From Streptomyces sp. XD-27 (GTDB taxonomy: Bacteria; Actinomycetota; Actinomycetes; Streptomycetales; Streptomycetaceae), in assembly GCF_030553055.1 (NCBI RefSeq), contig NZ_CP130713.1:1054001-1118000 (forward strand): 64,000 bases of DNA. The letters run 5' to 3'. Below, one piece after another: positions 26,901 through 35,791 of this stretch (position 1 is its first letter; every line of letters begins with the position of its first letter). The notes below the pieces were generated by a model, which saw only the letters and a program-made list of their open reading frames with translations, was not told the DNA's origin and did no database searches. The translations under genes were made by a program, and so were the position numbers.

Positions 26901-28508
26901 GAACGGCACGTAGTCGCGCTGCGCCCAGCGGGAGTCGGCAAGAACGTCCAAGGGCTGGTCGATCGGATCGCCCCAGGTGTACAGGCCGTGCGCGGTGGCC
27001 GGGACGACCAGGGCGCGGCTGCCCGCGGACGTCTTCTCCAGCCAGTCCGCGGCCTGTTCCCAGTGCCCGGGGAGCTTCTTGAACGCCCCCGGCTGGAGCA
27101 CCGTGCCGTTGAGATACGGCAGGGCCAGGCCGGGCAGCAGGAGCAGCGCGGCCAGCGCGGGTACCAGCCACCGCCCGGCCCCCGACAGGCGCCCGGGAAC
27201 GGGCCCGCGATCGGACTCCCGCCCGGCCGGGCGGCCCGGCACCGATCCGCCGTCCGGTGCCGACCCGTCGCCCGATGTCGGCCCGCCGCCCGGCACCGGC
27301 AGCGGCCGGGCGGCCGCCACCGCGGTCAGATGGGCGATGCCGAAGGCGAGGGCGAGCGCCAGCCCCGGCTGGAACTTGTAGATGTTCCGGAACGGCTTCA
27401 GCCAGCCGTTCAGCCACTCCTGCACGGTGCCGTGGAAGGGCGCGCCCAGCGCGCCCCCGTATCCGGCGAGCGTGATCAGCGTGACCGCGAGCACTGTCAG
27501 CAGCAGCCAGCGGCGCTCGGGCAGATCGCGCCGGGCCAGCCCGGCGAGGCCGAGCGCCGCCGCGCCCGCCGAGCCCAGCACGGCGAGGGTGTAGGTCGCG
27601 GCGGTCCAGCCGCCGGGCAGCCAGGCGTCGCCGAAGTTGAGGTACGCCACCCAGTTGCCGGCGCCGCGCAGCAGTTCGGTCGCCGACATGGTCGCGGTGG
27701 TGGTGTCGGCCTGCTCGACGTACGGCATGAAGTCCTCGCCGTACGCGCCCAGGAGCAGCAGCGGCACCACCCACCAGGCGGTGGCCAGCACCACGCCCGG
27801 CAGCCACCAGGCCAGCAGCGCCCGCCGCCGCTTCCCCGCCGGGCGGCTGAGCAGGTACAGGCCCACCGGCAGCAGCGAGGCGAGTGTGGAGGCGGCGTTC
27901 ACCCCGCCCATGAACGGGATCAGCAGCGCGGAGCGCGCGGCGGCCACCCGGGCGCTGGTGGCCGGGTCGGTCAGCGGCAGCAGCACCCAGGGCAGCAGCG
28001 CGCCGGGCAGTGCGGCCGCCGAGGTGGAGCCCACCACGATGCTGAAGGTCGGCCACAGCGCGTACCCGGCAGCGGCGAGCAGCCGGGTGGCGGGCGAGCC
28101 GACGCGCAGCCGCTCGGCGAGACGCAGCGCGCCCCAGAACGCGGTCGTCACCACGATCGACAGCCACAGCCGCTCGGCCAGCCACACCGGCAGGTGCAGC
28201 ACGTCGGCCAGCGCGTAGTACGGCAGCATCGGGAAGGCGTAGCCGATGTACTGGTCCGCGATGCCACCGAATCCGGCCCCGTCGTGCCACAGGTGGGTGA
28301 GGTCGCCCAGGAAGCCGAACGGGTCGAGCGCCACCCCCAGTTTGGTGTCGAACGTCATCCGGCCGGGGGACGGGGCCAGGAAGGCCGCCAGCACCAGGGC
28401 CCAGAAGCCGAACAGCCAGCGCCGCCCCCGGGGCCGTCCGGGATCCGGAGGCGGTGCCGCCGCGGCGGCGCTCGGTGCCGGAGGAGGGGAGTGGAGCACC
28501 TGGGTCAT
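23919..28508 (-). CDS. AftD-like alpha-(1->3)-arabinofuranosyltransferase (DUF3367)
   Basis: 1529 residues, a giant GT-C membrane glycosyltransferase. The N-terminal third is a chain of membrane helices starting with LFGFWALVLAAFLAPSPGR and MTFDTKLGVALDPFGFLGD, the family's first extracellular loop with its acidic residue. The middle and end are a large outside region with discoidin-like carbohydrate-binding parts (ADFTETVMMP, LKITIVASQEPRPG, LVDGDLTTAWIAGD), then at least two helices near the C-terminus. In mycobacteria AftD adds arabinose to arabinogalactan and lipoarabinomannan from a lipid donor; Streptomyces walls lack those polymers, so the acceptor here is uncertain. The ATG at 28508 overlaps the previous stop. 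The 4.6-kb frame is unbroken. Confidence 0.88.
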   Translation of the reverse strand: MTQVLHSPPPAPSAAAAAPPPDPGRPRGRRWLFGFWALVLAAFLAPSPGRMTFDTKLGVALDPFGFLGDLTHLWHDGAGFGGIADQYIGYAFPMLPYYALADVLHLPVWLAERLWLSIVVTTAFWGALRLAERLRVGSPATRLLAAAGYALWPTFSIVVGSTSAAALPGALLPWVLLPLTDPATSARVAAARSALLIPFMGGVNAASTLASLLPVGLYLLSRPAGKRRRALLAWWLPGVVLATAWWVVPLLLLGAYGEDFMPYVEQADTTTATMSATELLRGAGNWVAYLNFGDAWLPGGWTAATYTLAVLGSAGAAALGLAGLARRDLPERRWLLLTVLAVTLITLAGYGGALGAPFHGTVQEWLNGWLKPFRNIYKFQPGLALALAFGIAHLTAVAAARPLPVPGGGPTSGDGSAPDGGSVPGRPAGRESDRGPVPGRLSGAGRWLVPALAALLLLPGLALPYLNGTVLQPGAFKKLPGHWEQAADWLEKTSAGSRALVVPATAHGLYTWGDPIDQPLDVLADSRWAQRDYVPFGTPGSRRAMDAVEQALMTGAEVPGLRDFLTRAGLYDVVVRNDLDPDQLGYVPPQTVAATLEASGYRKVTGFGPLLTGGRIPDDTPVQVQGLFPRRQAVEIYRPVGTARPGPVGVRPVAATARVSGGPEALLQLSADPSLRNRPTVLTGDAHPGLDTPPLQVVADGLRRADTRFGLVNANTSYTYTADERNHSGSLQNPGAEPKQILPVSGTGHQTTAVLRGAARVTASSSGNWLFHLPQYDPVNAFDGNPDTAWAEGSAGRPAGQWLRADFTETVMMPASLQLTPLPGDGLRAAPTAVRVQTEQGSVDSPLQPGGGAQSVRAPAGPAKWLKITIVASQEPRPGLSGAGFSEVSVPGVQVTRLLALPSDAQGGDSPATVFSLHRGSDPGGLSPVSAEVGLHRQFRTTSPGEYAVSAQALPVPGRELDELLDAVAPGRRARISVTADSTSRAGAGLSSRNLVDGDLTTAWIAGDRPVLHLRWPKKKEIDEIVFGAAGGISTRPEQVVINSPDGAATAGVDENGQARFEPITTDRLDITISKTAPLSLHNPLAGRDLQLPVGLSEVYIPALDELRTPPPDPTARFALPCGQGPPLAVDGTLHATKASGRVRDLTERRPVTVELCAGDAEDGALDLGSGRHRVEAGDTGPLALTDVTLRRGTAPAPAAADRTVKATDWSGDDRTVRVGAGQAVYLQTYGNHNKGWHATLDGRRLTPLRIDGWQQGFLVPAGAGGTIQLSYQPSTTYQAGLVGGVLGVVLLLGLALIRRHAGAPAPEERQAAPPPPGGVLGTVALTAVLVLVAGPLALAVPVLALIAWWRPALLPPTALVAMAAAGIVAATGAGHPAGMDDGAFSPAAQSLALIALTAAVVTVPTRIPGRHAAGWPGDSPSGPPDGDREGPLDGDREGRPDGGREGRPDGDLAGGGAGAAAGGVGVASGRTIPAGPTPFGGPPPPVPGPLPHRKPGTGGPPAAPPDPHHHQQPHARQDPHDTGKDNGR

Positions 28509-29230
28509 GACGACCGCCTCAGGATCAGCAGGAGGTTCCACGTGGCGACTTCACGCAGTCCGGGCACCCGGGTGACGGCCTCGGCGAGGAACGGCCAGTA
28601 CCGGGAGCGGGCGCAGACCACGGACACGTCGTCGCGGCCGCGCACCTGCCGCAGCGTGGGCCCGATGTGGAGGGGGAAGAGGTTCTCGCCGACGGTGTGC
28701 TTGGGCGGGCGACCGGTACGCCGCCGGTAGCGCTGCCGCGCCCGGCGGGCGCCCACGTAGTGCCAGGGCGCGGTCTCATGGCCGCCCCAGGGCGAGAACC
28801 AGTTGGTGAACGAGACATAGATCAGCCCGCCGGGCCGGGTCACCCGCACCATCTCGCTCAGGAAGGTCTGCGGATCGGCCACATGCTCCAGGACGTTGGA
28901 CGAGAAGCAGACGTCCGCGGCACCGTCCGCCAGCGGCAGCAGATAGCCGTCGGCGACGACCGCCCCCGCCGGCACTCGGCCGCGCGCGCCCAACTCCCGG
29001 ACATCGGGCTCGAAGAGATAGCTGTGCGCGCCGCGGCGCCGGAACTCCTCGGTGAAGTGGCCGCTGCCGCCGCCGACGTCGACGACCACCCGGTCGCGCA
29101 GCGGCACATACCGCTCCACCTGCCGCACGGCGTCCCGTGCCAGCAGCCCGTAGCAGTGGTCCGGGTCGGTCTGCTCCCGCAGGAAGGCGCGGAACAGCGC
29201 CACCGACCGCCGGATCGATGGATCGCGCAT
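28505..29230 (-). CDS. Class I SAM-dependent methyltransferase
   Basis: 241 residues. VVVDVGGGSGHFTEEFRRRG is SAM motif I, followed by FEPDVRELGARG, DVCFSSNVLEHVADPQTFLSE and MVRVTRPGGLIYVSFTNWFS. A C-terminal PPKHTVGENLFPLHIGPTLR stretch occurs in methyltransferases next to actinobacterial glycan genes. It starts three bases after the GT4 stop and overlaps the AftD-like start, so the three are one transcript. Probably methylates a sugar or lipid in the same pathway; not proved. Confidence 0.85.
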   Translation of the reverse strand: MRDPSIRRSVALFRAFLREQTDPDHCYGLLARDAVRQVERYVPLRDRVVVDVGGGSGHFTEEFRRRGAHSYLFEPDVRELGARGRVPAGAVVADGYLLPLADGAADVCFSSNVLEHVADPQTFLSEMVRVTRPGGLIYVSFTNWFSPWGGHETAPWHYVGARRARQRYRRRTGRPPKHTVGENLFPLHIGPTLRQVRGRDDVSVVCARSRYWPFLAEAVTRVPGLREVATWNLLLILRRSS

Positions 29231-29233
29231 GCC

Positions 29234-30499
29234 CTACCGCCCGGATCCCGGCCCGGGCGCCGGGGATGCCGGAGCCACGGCGGCCGAACGCGGTGGCCCG
29301 GAGGCGGCGAACGCCTCGGCCGCCACCTCCCGGAAGCCCCGGACCGTGCTGCTCCAGCGGAAGCTCTCGGCGCGGCGGCGGGCCGCCGCCCCCAGCGCGT
29401 CCCGCCGCCCGGCGCTGAGCGCCAGGGCGCACCAGGCGGCCGCGAAGGAGCTCTCGCCGCGCGCCAGCACGCCGGTGGCGCCGTCGGCGATGGAGTCCCG
29501 CAGCCCGGGGATGTCGAAGCCGATGGCCGGGGTGCCCCGGATCGCGGCCTCCATCACCACCAGCCCCCACCCCTCGACCAGCGAGGGGTGCAGCAGCAGC
29601 CAGGACGCGCACAGCAGGCGGTGCTTCTCCTCCTCGGACACGTGCCCGGCGAAGGTGACGCCGGGCCCGGTCATCGCCTCCAGCCGGGCGCGCTCGGGCC
29701 CGTCGCCGACGATGACCAGCCGCCCGCCGGTGACCGGCCGGACCCGCTCCCACAGCCGGAGCAGCAGGTCGATCCGCTTGTACTCGACCAGCCGGCCCAT
29801 GGCGAGGAACAGCGGTTCGCGGGCCTTGGGCAGCACAGTGCCCGGCTCCGCCACGCCGTTGTGCACGATCCGGATCCAGTCCTGTGGCACGCCCAGCGCG
29901 CGCAGCGCCGCGGCGGTGGAGCCGGAGACCGCGACCATCAGATTGCCGCGGTGCGTGCCGGCCAGTGCCCAGCGCTCCAGGCGTCTGCCGAACCGTGCGG
30001 CGGGCGCGGGCAGCCGCATCCCCCACAGGTCCGTGTGCACGTGGTTGACCAGGCACAGGGTGGGCCCGCGGTGCCACAGCGGCGCCAGATACGGCATGCC
30101 GTTGCTGACCTCGACCAGCAGATCGCAGGCGCCGACCTGCCGGGCGAACGCGTGGCGCGCCCGCAGATAGTGATCGGCGTCGCCGCCCACCGACACCACG
30201 CGGTAGCCGCGGTGGGTGGCCGGTCCGCCGCACAGCAGCGTGACCTCGTGGCCGTGGGCGGTGAGCCCGTCGGCGATGCGGTCGATCAGCAGCTCGGAGC
30301 CGCCTGCGGCCGGGTTGCCCAGGTCACGCCGGGCCAGGAAGACGATCCGGCGCGGCATCGGGGACGCCGGCCGTGCCGGTGGCGCCACGGGCAGCGGGGC
30401 GGGCGCCGCGGGGAGGTGCGAGGTGGCGGGGATCCGCGCGGTGGGCGCGGCGTGCGGGAGGGCGTGCGTGGGGGGTGAAGTCTGCACGTGCTGGGGCAT
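29234..30499 (-). CDS. GT4-family glycosyltransferase
   Basis: 421 residues. A 45-residue proline/alanine-rich N-terminal extension is followed by the GT-B fold: RIVFLARRDLGNPAAGGSE (GG loop), LVNHVHTDLWGM, then the donor half AMGRLVEYKRIDLLLRLW, LVIVGDGPE, and HPSLVEGWGLVVMEAAIRG, the EX7E site of retaining GT4 enzymes. The first methionine is used, but an internal start near MPRRIVFLA would remove the extension. It leads the coupled operon that runs to 20365. A cytoplasmic sugar transfer onto a lipid or glycan intermediate is likely; the sugar is unknown. Confidence 0.87.
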   Translation of the reverse strand: MPQHVQTSPPTHALPHAAPTARIPATSHLPAAPAPLPVAPPARPASPMPRRIVFLARRDLGNPAAGGSELLIDRIADGLTAHGHEVTLLCGGPATHRGYRVVSVGGDADHYLRARHAFARQVGACDLLVEVSNGMPYLAPLWHRGPTLCLVNHVHTDLWGMRLPAPAARFGRRLERWALAGTHRGNLMVAVSGSTAAALRALGVPQDWIRIVHNGVAEPGTVLPKAREPLFLAMGRLVEYKRIDLLLRLWERVRPVTGGRLVIVGDGPERARLEAMTGPGVTFAGHVSEEEKHRLLCASWLLLHPSLVEGWGLVVMEAAIRGTPAIGFDIPGLRDSIADGATGVLARGESSFAAAWCALALSAGRRDALGAAARRRAESFRWSSTVRGFREVAAEAFAASGPPRSAAVAPASPAPGPGSGR

Positions 30500-30665
30500 G
30501 AGCGCTCCAACTCGTCTCGGGGGAGGGAGAGCGGGGGGAGCGGACCGGGGGTGCGTGCGCTTGCTCGTGAGGTGTGCTCAAGTTTTCGCCGAAGCGTTCG
30601 ACTCCGGCTACTCACCGAAGTGACAATTTCCGGGCCTCCCCTGAGGGGCGATTCATCACCCCCGC

Positions 30666-31619
30666 TCAGGGGCGGGTCCGGCGCGGCCGACCGCGCACCA
30701 GCAGCACGGCTCCGGCCGCGGTGAGAAAACCGCCGGTCACAGCGGCGATCAGCGGCGCGGTCCGGCCCACCAGCTCCAGCCGGTCGTTGTCATCCTTCGC
30801 CAGGTCCACCTGGTCGCGCTGGGTGGCCGCGGTGAATTCCAGGCCCTTGCCGTGCAGCAGCGTGACCCGGTCACCGCCCTTGCCGCCGGGGGCGCGCAGC
30901 GCCAGCCGGGGCGAGATGGCCGCGTTGATGATGCGGCCGGTGCGCTGGTCGGCGACGAGTTCGATCCGCTCGTTGGAGTACCACTCCTCGGCCTGCACCT
31001 GGCCCTGCCCGGCGCGGCCGACCAGCCGTCCGGGCACCTGCCGGGAGCCGACCTCGGTGGGCCGCACACTGCCGGTGAAGCGGTAGCCCCGGTGGCCCTG
31101 GACCTCCGTGGTCCCGGTGTACCGGAGCGGCACCGTCGCGCCCAGCGTGCTGTCCCACCAGCGGTACGTCCGCTTCTCCAGGTCGAAGGGGAACTTCAGG
31201 TACGCCTCGCCCTGGAAGGGCCGCGGGGATTCGCCGCAGCAGTGCTCGGGCGCGTTGGTGCGCCGGTCGGTGACCCACCGCTCGGTGGTCCACTGAAAGG
31301 ACTTGCGCGGATCCTTCAGCGGCAGGCTCCGGGGCGTGTCGATGGTCGTGGAGACATCCCACACGGCCGTGTGCCGGTCGCTGTCCCGCACATCGCCCAG
31401 CACATGGCGGGTGATGGTCAGCCGCTGGCCGGACCGCTCCTTGACCGCGTCGGCGTCGAAGTAGGTGCCCTGCCCGGTGAAGACCGTCGTGGCATCGGTG
31501 TCGATGGGGGTGCGCTTGGCTCGCGGCTCGACGTACCAGGCCAGCATCGGCGCCAGAACGAGCAGGAATACGCCGAAACCGAAAATGATCAGATGCAGCG
31601 GAGATACCGAACGGCGCAT
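30666..31619 (-). CDS. DUF3068 (PorA-like) membrane-anchored protein
   Basis: 317 residues. One helix near the N-terminus (LHLIIFGFGVFLLVLAPMLAWYV), a long outside domain containing YFDADAVKERSG, DTPRSLPLKDP and EEWYSNERIELVADQRTGRII, and one helix near the end (LIAAVTGGFLTAAGAVLLV). That two-anchor layout defines DUF3068. An ATG at 31619 with GGAG upstream is chosen over earlier in-frame codons. A good promoter lies at 31755-31784. The family is often found by AftD-like genes in actinobacteria; an envelope role fits, and no enzyme activity is known. Confidence 0.85.
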   Translation of the reverse strand: MRRSVSPLHLIIFGFGVFLLVLAPMLAWYVEPRAKRTPIDTDATTVFTGQGTYFDADAVKERSGQRLTITRHVLGDVRDSDRHTAVWDVSTTIDTPRSLPLKDPRKSFQWTTERWVTDRRTNAPEHCCGESPRPFQGEAYLKFPFDLEKRTYRWWDSTLGATVPLRYTGTTEVQGHRGYRFTGSVRPTEVGSRQVPGRLVGRAGQGQVQAEEWYSNERIELVADQRTGRIINAAISPRLALRAPGGKGGDRVTLLHGKGLEFTAATQRDQVDLAKDDNDRLELVGRTAPLIAAVTGGFLTAAGAVLLVRGRPRRTRP

Positions 31620-31754
31620 GGCATGCACTCCGTCCCGTCGGGAGTCTCGGAATTCTCGGTGGGGGTGGCTGGGTCGTCTCTCCGAGACGCCCCTGGTGGC
31701 CGCGGCAGGTGAGTGCCGACCGGCCCTACTGACGAGTTCTCTGTTTGGGGCGGG

Positions 31755-31784
31755 ACCGTAGGCAAAGGGTTGACTTAGTGTCAA
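31755..31784 (-). promoter_or_regulatory. Sigma-70-type promoter for the DUF3068 gene
   Basis: On the minus strand TTGACA (31784-31779) is 18 bases from TACGGT (31760-31755). This is close to the streptomycete housekeeping consensus. The gene start is 136 bases downstream. The -35 overlaps a TTGAC/GTCAA inverted repeat that could be a regulator site. Confidence 0.6.
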
Positions 31785-31855
31785 TGCCCCCCGCATCCTG
31801 ACCGTGAATCCGGACCGGGCCGGTGCGTAGCCAGATGGAAGGGGCTCAACGCGCC

Positions 31856-32017
31856 ATGCCCAGACTCCTTGTCGCGGCACTGACCGCGGTCCTCGCCGCC
31901 GGGCTCGCCGTGGCCGCCGCCGTCGGAATCGTCGCCCTGCTGAACGCCCCGCCCGATCAGCCGAACGTCCCGCTGGTCACGTTCCCCACGGCCGGGACGA
32001 CACCGGGAGGGCGTTAG
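31856..32017 (+). CDS. Small secreted or membrane protein, DUF2613-like
   Basis: 53 residues: MPRLLVAALTAVLAAGLAVA, one long hydrophobic helix, then a short polar tail rich in proline and threonine. Mycobacterial AftD has a small DUF2613 protein next to it (Rv0236A beside Rv0236c), and this one lies beside the same kind of locus, so I call it DUF2613-like; the sequence is too short for certainty. It ends two bases before the PucR start, so the two are co-transcribed. Confidence 0.6.
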   Translation: MPRLLVAALTAVLAAGLAVAAAVGIVALLNAPPDQPNVPLVTFPTAGTTPGGR

Positions 32018-32019
32018 CC

Positions 32020-33290
32020 GTGGCTCCCCTGGGCTCGGCATGGTCCGGCGTCCCCGCGCGGCTCAAGCGGGCCTTCGCCGAGCAGTTCATCGCCGGGATC
32101 CCCGCGCTGGCGGAGGACATCCTGCGCGAGATCCGCCGCGAGTACCCGAGGCTGCCGTCCACCACCGACGAGCACGGCGAGCCGATGGCGCTGGTCGCCA
32201 TCCGGGACGCGCTGGAGCACTTCATCGAGCAGATCACCTCGGACTCGGGCCGCACCGGGGCGCATCCGCCCACCGTCTTCCAGCAGTTCGGCCGCGGCCA
32301 GGTCCAGCACGGCCGCAGCCTGGACTCGCTCCAGGGCATGTACCGGATGGGCGTGCGGCTGGCCTGGCGCCGGGTCGCCGAGATCGGCCAGCGGATGGAG
32401 ATCCCGGCGCCCGCGATGTACGAGCTGGCCGAGACCGGCTTCGAGTATCTGGACGGCCTGGTCGCCGAATCCATGCTCGGCTACGCCGAGGCCGCCGCCC
32501 GCGAGGCCGGGGAGCGGCTGCGGCTCCAGCGCCGCCTGCTGGAGGTGCTGCTCAGCGAGCCCCACCGGCAGGACCCGGACGCGCTCGCCGAGCGGGCCGC
32601 CCGGATCGGCTGGCCGCTGCCGGAGCGGGTCGCGGTGGCCGTACTGCTGCGGCCCGCCCGGCTGGGTCCCACCCAGGAGGCGCTGCCGCCGCCCGTGTTG
32701 GAGGGTGTCCTGATGGACATGGAACGCGAACAGCCGCGCATGGTCGTACCCGAGCCGGAAGCGCCCGGACGGCCGGAGCTGCTGCGCCGGGCGACCGTGG
32801 GCTGGACCGGTGCGCTCGGCCCGTCGGTGCCGCTCACGGACGCGGCCACCTCGCTGCGCTGGGCCACCGTCGCGGTCGGGCTGATGGAGCGTGGGCTGCT
32901 TCCTGACAAGGAGCTGCTGGACTGCGCCGAACACACCGAGGCGCTGGTCCTGTTACCTCCCCAGGAGCTCATCGACGCCCTCGCCCGGCGGCGGCTGGCG
33001 CCGCTGGCCCAGTGTGGCCCCACCCATCGCCCGCACCTGGCGGAAACCCTGCTGGCCTGGCTGGAGACCCGTGGCGGAGCCCCGGAGGTGGCCGCCCTGC
33101 TCGGCGTGCACCCCCAGACGGTCCGCTACCGGCTGCGGCAGATCCGGGAGCTGTGGGGGACGAGGTGACGGACCCGGACAGCCGGTTCGAGCTGGAGCTG
33201 GTGCTCCGTGCCCAGCGGCTGCGCGGCGGCCTCGGACCGGACGCCCTCGGCCCCGGGCATCCCGGAGAGCTCGGCCCCGGCACATCCTGA
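32020..33290 (+). CDS. PucR family (CdaR-like) transcriptional regulator (one frame break)
   Basis: 423 residues after adding one base to the run of five G at 33155-33159. The N-terminal RsbRD-like/coiled part (VFQQFGRGQVQHGRSLDSLQGMYRMGV) resembles other streptomycete PucR proteins, a GGDEF-like linker lies in the middle, and the PucR helix-turn-helix is at the end (LLAWLETRGGAPEVAALLGVHPQTVRYRLRQIRELWG). As given the frame stops right after that helix; the restored frame adds the usual DEVTDPDSRFELELVLRA tail. GTG 32020. Role and ligand unknown; it may control the envelope locus or the next gene. Confidence 0.85.
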
Positions 33291-33400
33291 GGTGCGGATC
33301 CCCGTCATCACACCATCGTTTTATCGAGGGTTGGCCCGCGGGCCCTCGAAGGAGCGCGTGGCGGCACCCGTACTGCAACGGGGGAGGTAAGGCGAGGCGT

Positions 33401-33420
33401 GCACCGGCTTGCGCCGGTGC
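33401..33420 (+). terminator. Hairpin terminator after PucR gene
   Basis: Perfect 8-base arms (GCACCGGC and complement) with a TTGC loop. It sits in the 231-base gap between the PucR gene and the next gene; I see nothing else in that gap beyond a repeated CGTACGGCCG. Confidence 0.55.
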
Positions 33421-33521
33421 GGGCGTCATCCTGACGTCTCGTACGGCCGGTACAGGATCGCCCGTACGGCCGCCCTCACCCGCTGTTCGGTCCTCGCACC
33501 GCCCGGAACCCACGGAGAACC

Positions 33522-34790
33522 ATGGCCGAGCCCGCCGCCCCTCAGGCCAGCGCCGCGACGTTGCTGCGCCGCCCCAAGCTGTGGCTGATCCCCACGATCC
33601 TCACGGGACTGCTCGCCCTGCTGCTGTCCCTGCTCTACATGGGCGGCATCGTCAACCCCGACCAGGACCTGCGCGACCTGCCCATCGCCCTCGTCAACGA
33701 CGACACCGGCAAGCCGCCGGCCGGGCAGAAGGAGAACCTGGGCTCACAGGTCACCGCCGCCATCGCCGCCGACACCGCGGGCGGCAAGGCCGAGTGGCGC
33801 ACGCTCACCCGCGCCCAGGCCCAGGACCAGCTCGACTCCGGCAAGGTCTACGGCGCCCTGGTCGTCCCGGCCGGCTTCACGGACTCCGTCACCGCTCTCA
33901 CCACGGCGGGGGCCACGCAGCGGCCGACGATCACCGTGCTCACCAACCCCGGCAAGGGCAGCCTCGGCTCCTCCCTCGCCAGTCGGATCACGACCCAGGC
34001 CGCGCACCAGGCGTCCCGGAGCATCGGCGAACAGCTCACGGCAGCCACCGGCACCCGGGCGAACTCCACCGTGAAGCTGCTGCTCGCCGACCCGGCGAAC
34101 GTCGTCACTCGGGTCGGCCACCCGATCGGCACCCGCAGCGGCCTCGGCCTGACCGCGTTCTACTACGCCCTACTGATCGTGCTCGCCGGGTTCATGGGCG
34201 GCAACGTCATCAGCAACGGCGTCGACACCGCCCTCGGCTACGCCGACAACGAGATCGGCCCCTGGCACACCCGCCGCCCGACCGTGCCGATCGACCGCAC
34301 CCGGACACTGCTGCTGAAGATGGCCATGACCGCGGGCATCACGCTCATCAGTGCCTCGCTGGTCCTCCTCGCCTGCGTCGCCATCCTCGACATGGACGCG
34401 TCCCACCTGCCGCTGCTGTGGATCTACTCCTACTGCGCGACCCTCGCCGTCGGCCTGGGCGTGCAGGCCATCAACGCCGCGTTCGGCGGGGTCGGTCAGC
34501 TGGTGTCGATGTTCGTCTTCATCGTCCTGGGCCTGCCGTCCTCGGGCGCCACCGTCCCCCTCCAGGCGGTCCCCGACTTCTACCGCTTCCTGTCCCACTT
34601 CGAGCCCATGCGCCAGCTCAGCGACGGAGTGCGCGCGATCCTCTTCTTCGACGCGCGCGGCGACGCCGGCCTCACCCGCTCCTGGATCATGATCGCCATC
34701 GGCACCGCTCTCGCTCTGCTCTTCGGCTTCGCCATGACCGCCTACTACGACCGCAAGGGCCACAAGCGCCTCACCCCGCAGCCCGCCTGA
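33522..34790 (+). CDS. ABC-2-type/YhgE-Pip-like membrane protein (DUF3533)
   Basis: 422 residues. One helix near residue 25 (LWLIPTILTGLLALLLSLLYMGG), then an outside domain typical of YhgE/Pip proteins: LPIALVNDDTGKPP, LDSGKVYGALVVPAGFT, ITVLTNPGKGSLGSS. After residue 200 come five or six helices (FYYALLIVLAGFMGGNVISNG through ALALLFGFAMTAYYD). It resembles the membrane part of ABC-2 exporters but has no ATPase beside it. It lies tail to tail with the HxlR gene. Efflux or envelope function likely, substrate unknown. Confidence 0.8.
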   Translation: MAEPAAPQASAATLLRRPKLWLIPTILTGLLALLLSLLYMGGIVNPDQDLRDLPIALVNDDTGKPPAGQKENLGSQVTAAIAADTAGGKAEWRTLTRAQAQDQLDSGKVYGALVVPAGFTDSVTALTTAGATQRPTITVLTNPGKGSLGSSLASRITTQAAHQASRSIGEQLTAATGTRANSTVKLLLADPANVVTRVGHPIGTRSGLGLTAFYYALLIVLAGFMGGNVISNGVDTALGYADNEIGPWHTRRPTVPIDRTRTLLLKMAMTAGITLISASLVLLACVAILDMDASHLPLLWIYSYCATLAVGLGVQAINAAFGGVGQLVSMFVFIVLGLPSSGATVPLQAVPDFYRFLSHFEPMRQLSDGVRAILFFDARGDAGLTRSWIMIAIGTALALLFGFAMTAYYDRKGHKRLTPQPA

Positions 34791-34826
34791 CCCGGCCGAC
34801 GGCATCGCGTACGAGCGCGCCATCCG

Positions 34827-35207
34827 TCACGCGTCGAAGCGGCGCCGGGACGACTCGATGTCACCGAGGTACTGGCGGGTCCAGCCGCACAATCCATCGA
34901 TGGTCACTCGCAGGGCCCGGCCCGGCTCGGTGAGGGTGTACTCGACCCGCGGCGGCACGGTGGGGTGCACGCTCCGCTCGACCAGGCCGTTGCGCTCCAG
35001 CATGCGCAGGTTCTGGGTGAGCATCTTGTGGCTGATGCCCTCGACTCCATCGCGCAACTCGCTGAAGCGCAGGGTGCGTTCACCGAGAACCTCGATGATC
35101 AGGAGCGCCCACTTGTTGGCGACGTCCGAGAAGATCTCCCGCGCCAAGGAGTCCGCGCGGGTCAGGTCGGCGTCCTTGGGCGAGCCGCTGAACTGCTTGG
35201 TCACCAT
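34827..35207 (-). CDS. HxlR family transcriptional regulator
   Basis: 126 residues. The winged-helix is IFSDVANKWALLIIEVLGERTLRFSELRDGVEGISHKMLTQNLRMLERNGLVER, the whole HxlR core, followed by the wing VEYTLTEPG. These small proteins answer to aldehydes, quinones or redox stress and often control the divergent gene. Here that is the RidA gene starting at 35352. The 144 bases between them hold two weak inverted repeats, CACT-4-AGTG at 35221-35232 and GGTT-7-AACC at 35264-35278, that could be its site. Confidence 0.88.
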   Translation of the reverse strand: MVTKQFSGSPKDADLTRADSLAREIFSDVANKWALLIIEVLGERTLRFSELRDGVEGISHKMLTQNLRMLERNGLVERSVHPTVPPRVEYTLTEPGRALRVTIDGLCGWTRQYLGDIESSRRRFDA

Positions 35208-35351
35208 GAGGTTCCCCAGTCACTGAAAAGTGCGTTCTTCCATGTCAGCGGCCACTCTCCTACGGTTCTTGAGTAACCACAAGAGAGCAAGAGCTGTCCT
35301 TGGTCTGGCGGAGGCGAGCCCACGGGCACTCATGGCAAGGAGGCGGGCAGC

Positions 35352-35757
35352 ATGGCCATCACTCTGGTGAACCCCAGCGGACTGCCGGAGATCGACGCCT
35401 ATCGGCAGGTGTCGATCGCAACGGGGTCACAGTTGGTCTTCATCGCCGGGCAGGTCGCCTGGGACGCCGATGGGTCACGGTCGGCGAAGGTGACCTCGCC
35501 GCTCAGGTCGAGCAGTGCTACCTCAACATCGCCACCGCCCTGGCCGGGGCCGGTGGTTCCCTCGACGACGTGGCGAAACTGACCGTCTACGTCGTCGACT
35601 GGACCCCCGACAAGATGCCCCTGCTCATGGAGGGGATCACCCGAGCGGCCGCCAGGCTGGGGGCGTCCCGGTACCGCCGGCCACACTGCTGGGCGTCGCG
35701 GCGCTGGACGTACCCGAGCATCTGGTCGAGGTCGAAGCCACCGCGGTCCTCGACTGA
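35352..35757 (+). CDS. RidA/YjgF family protein (two frame breaks)
   Basis: 135 residues after adding one base at 35472-35474 and one at 35659-35663, both G runs. The pieces read AITLVNPSGLPEIDAYRQV and LVFIAGQVAWDADG, then LAAQVEQCYLNIATALAGAG and VAKLTVYVVDW, then PVPPATLLGVAALDVPEHLVEVEATAVL. The last is the conserved RidA end. The usual catalytic arginine of enamine deaminases is not at its place, so it may be a non-deaminase member. It is divergent from HxlR. Confidence 0.82.
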
Positions 35758-35791
35758 AGGGTGTTCTCCGGCGACACCGCACCGGGTCGGC

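Noticed and set aside
23826..28730. 1634-codon open frame antisense to the AftD-like gene
   Set aside because: Same artefact; the protein has no domains and is dominated by G, R, P and A.
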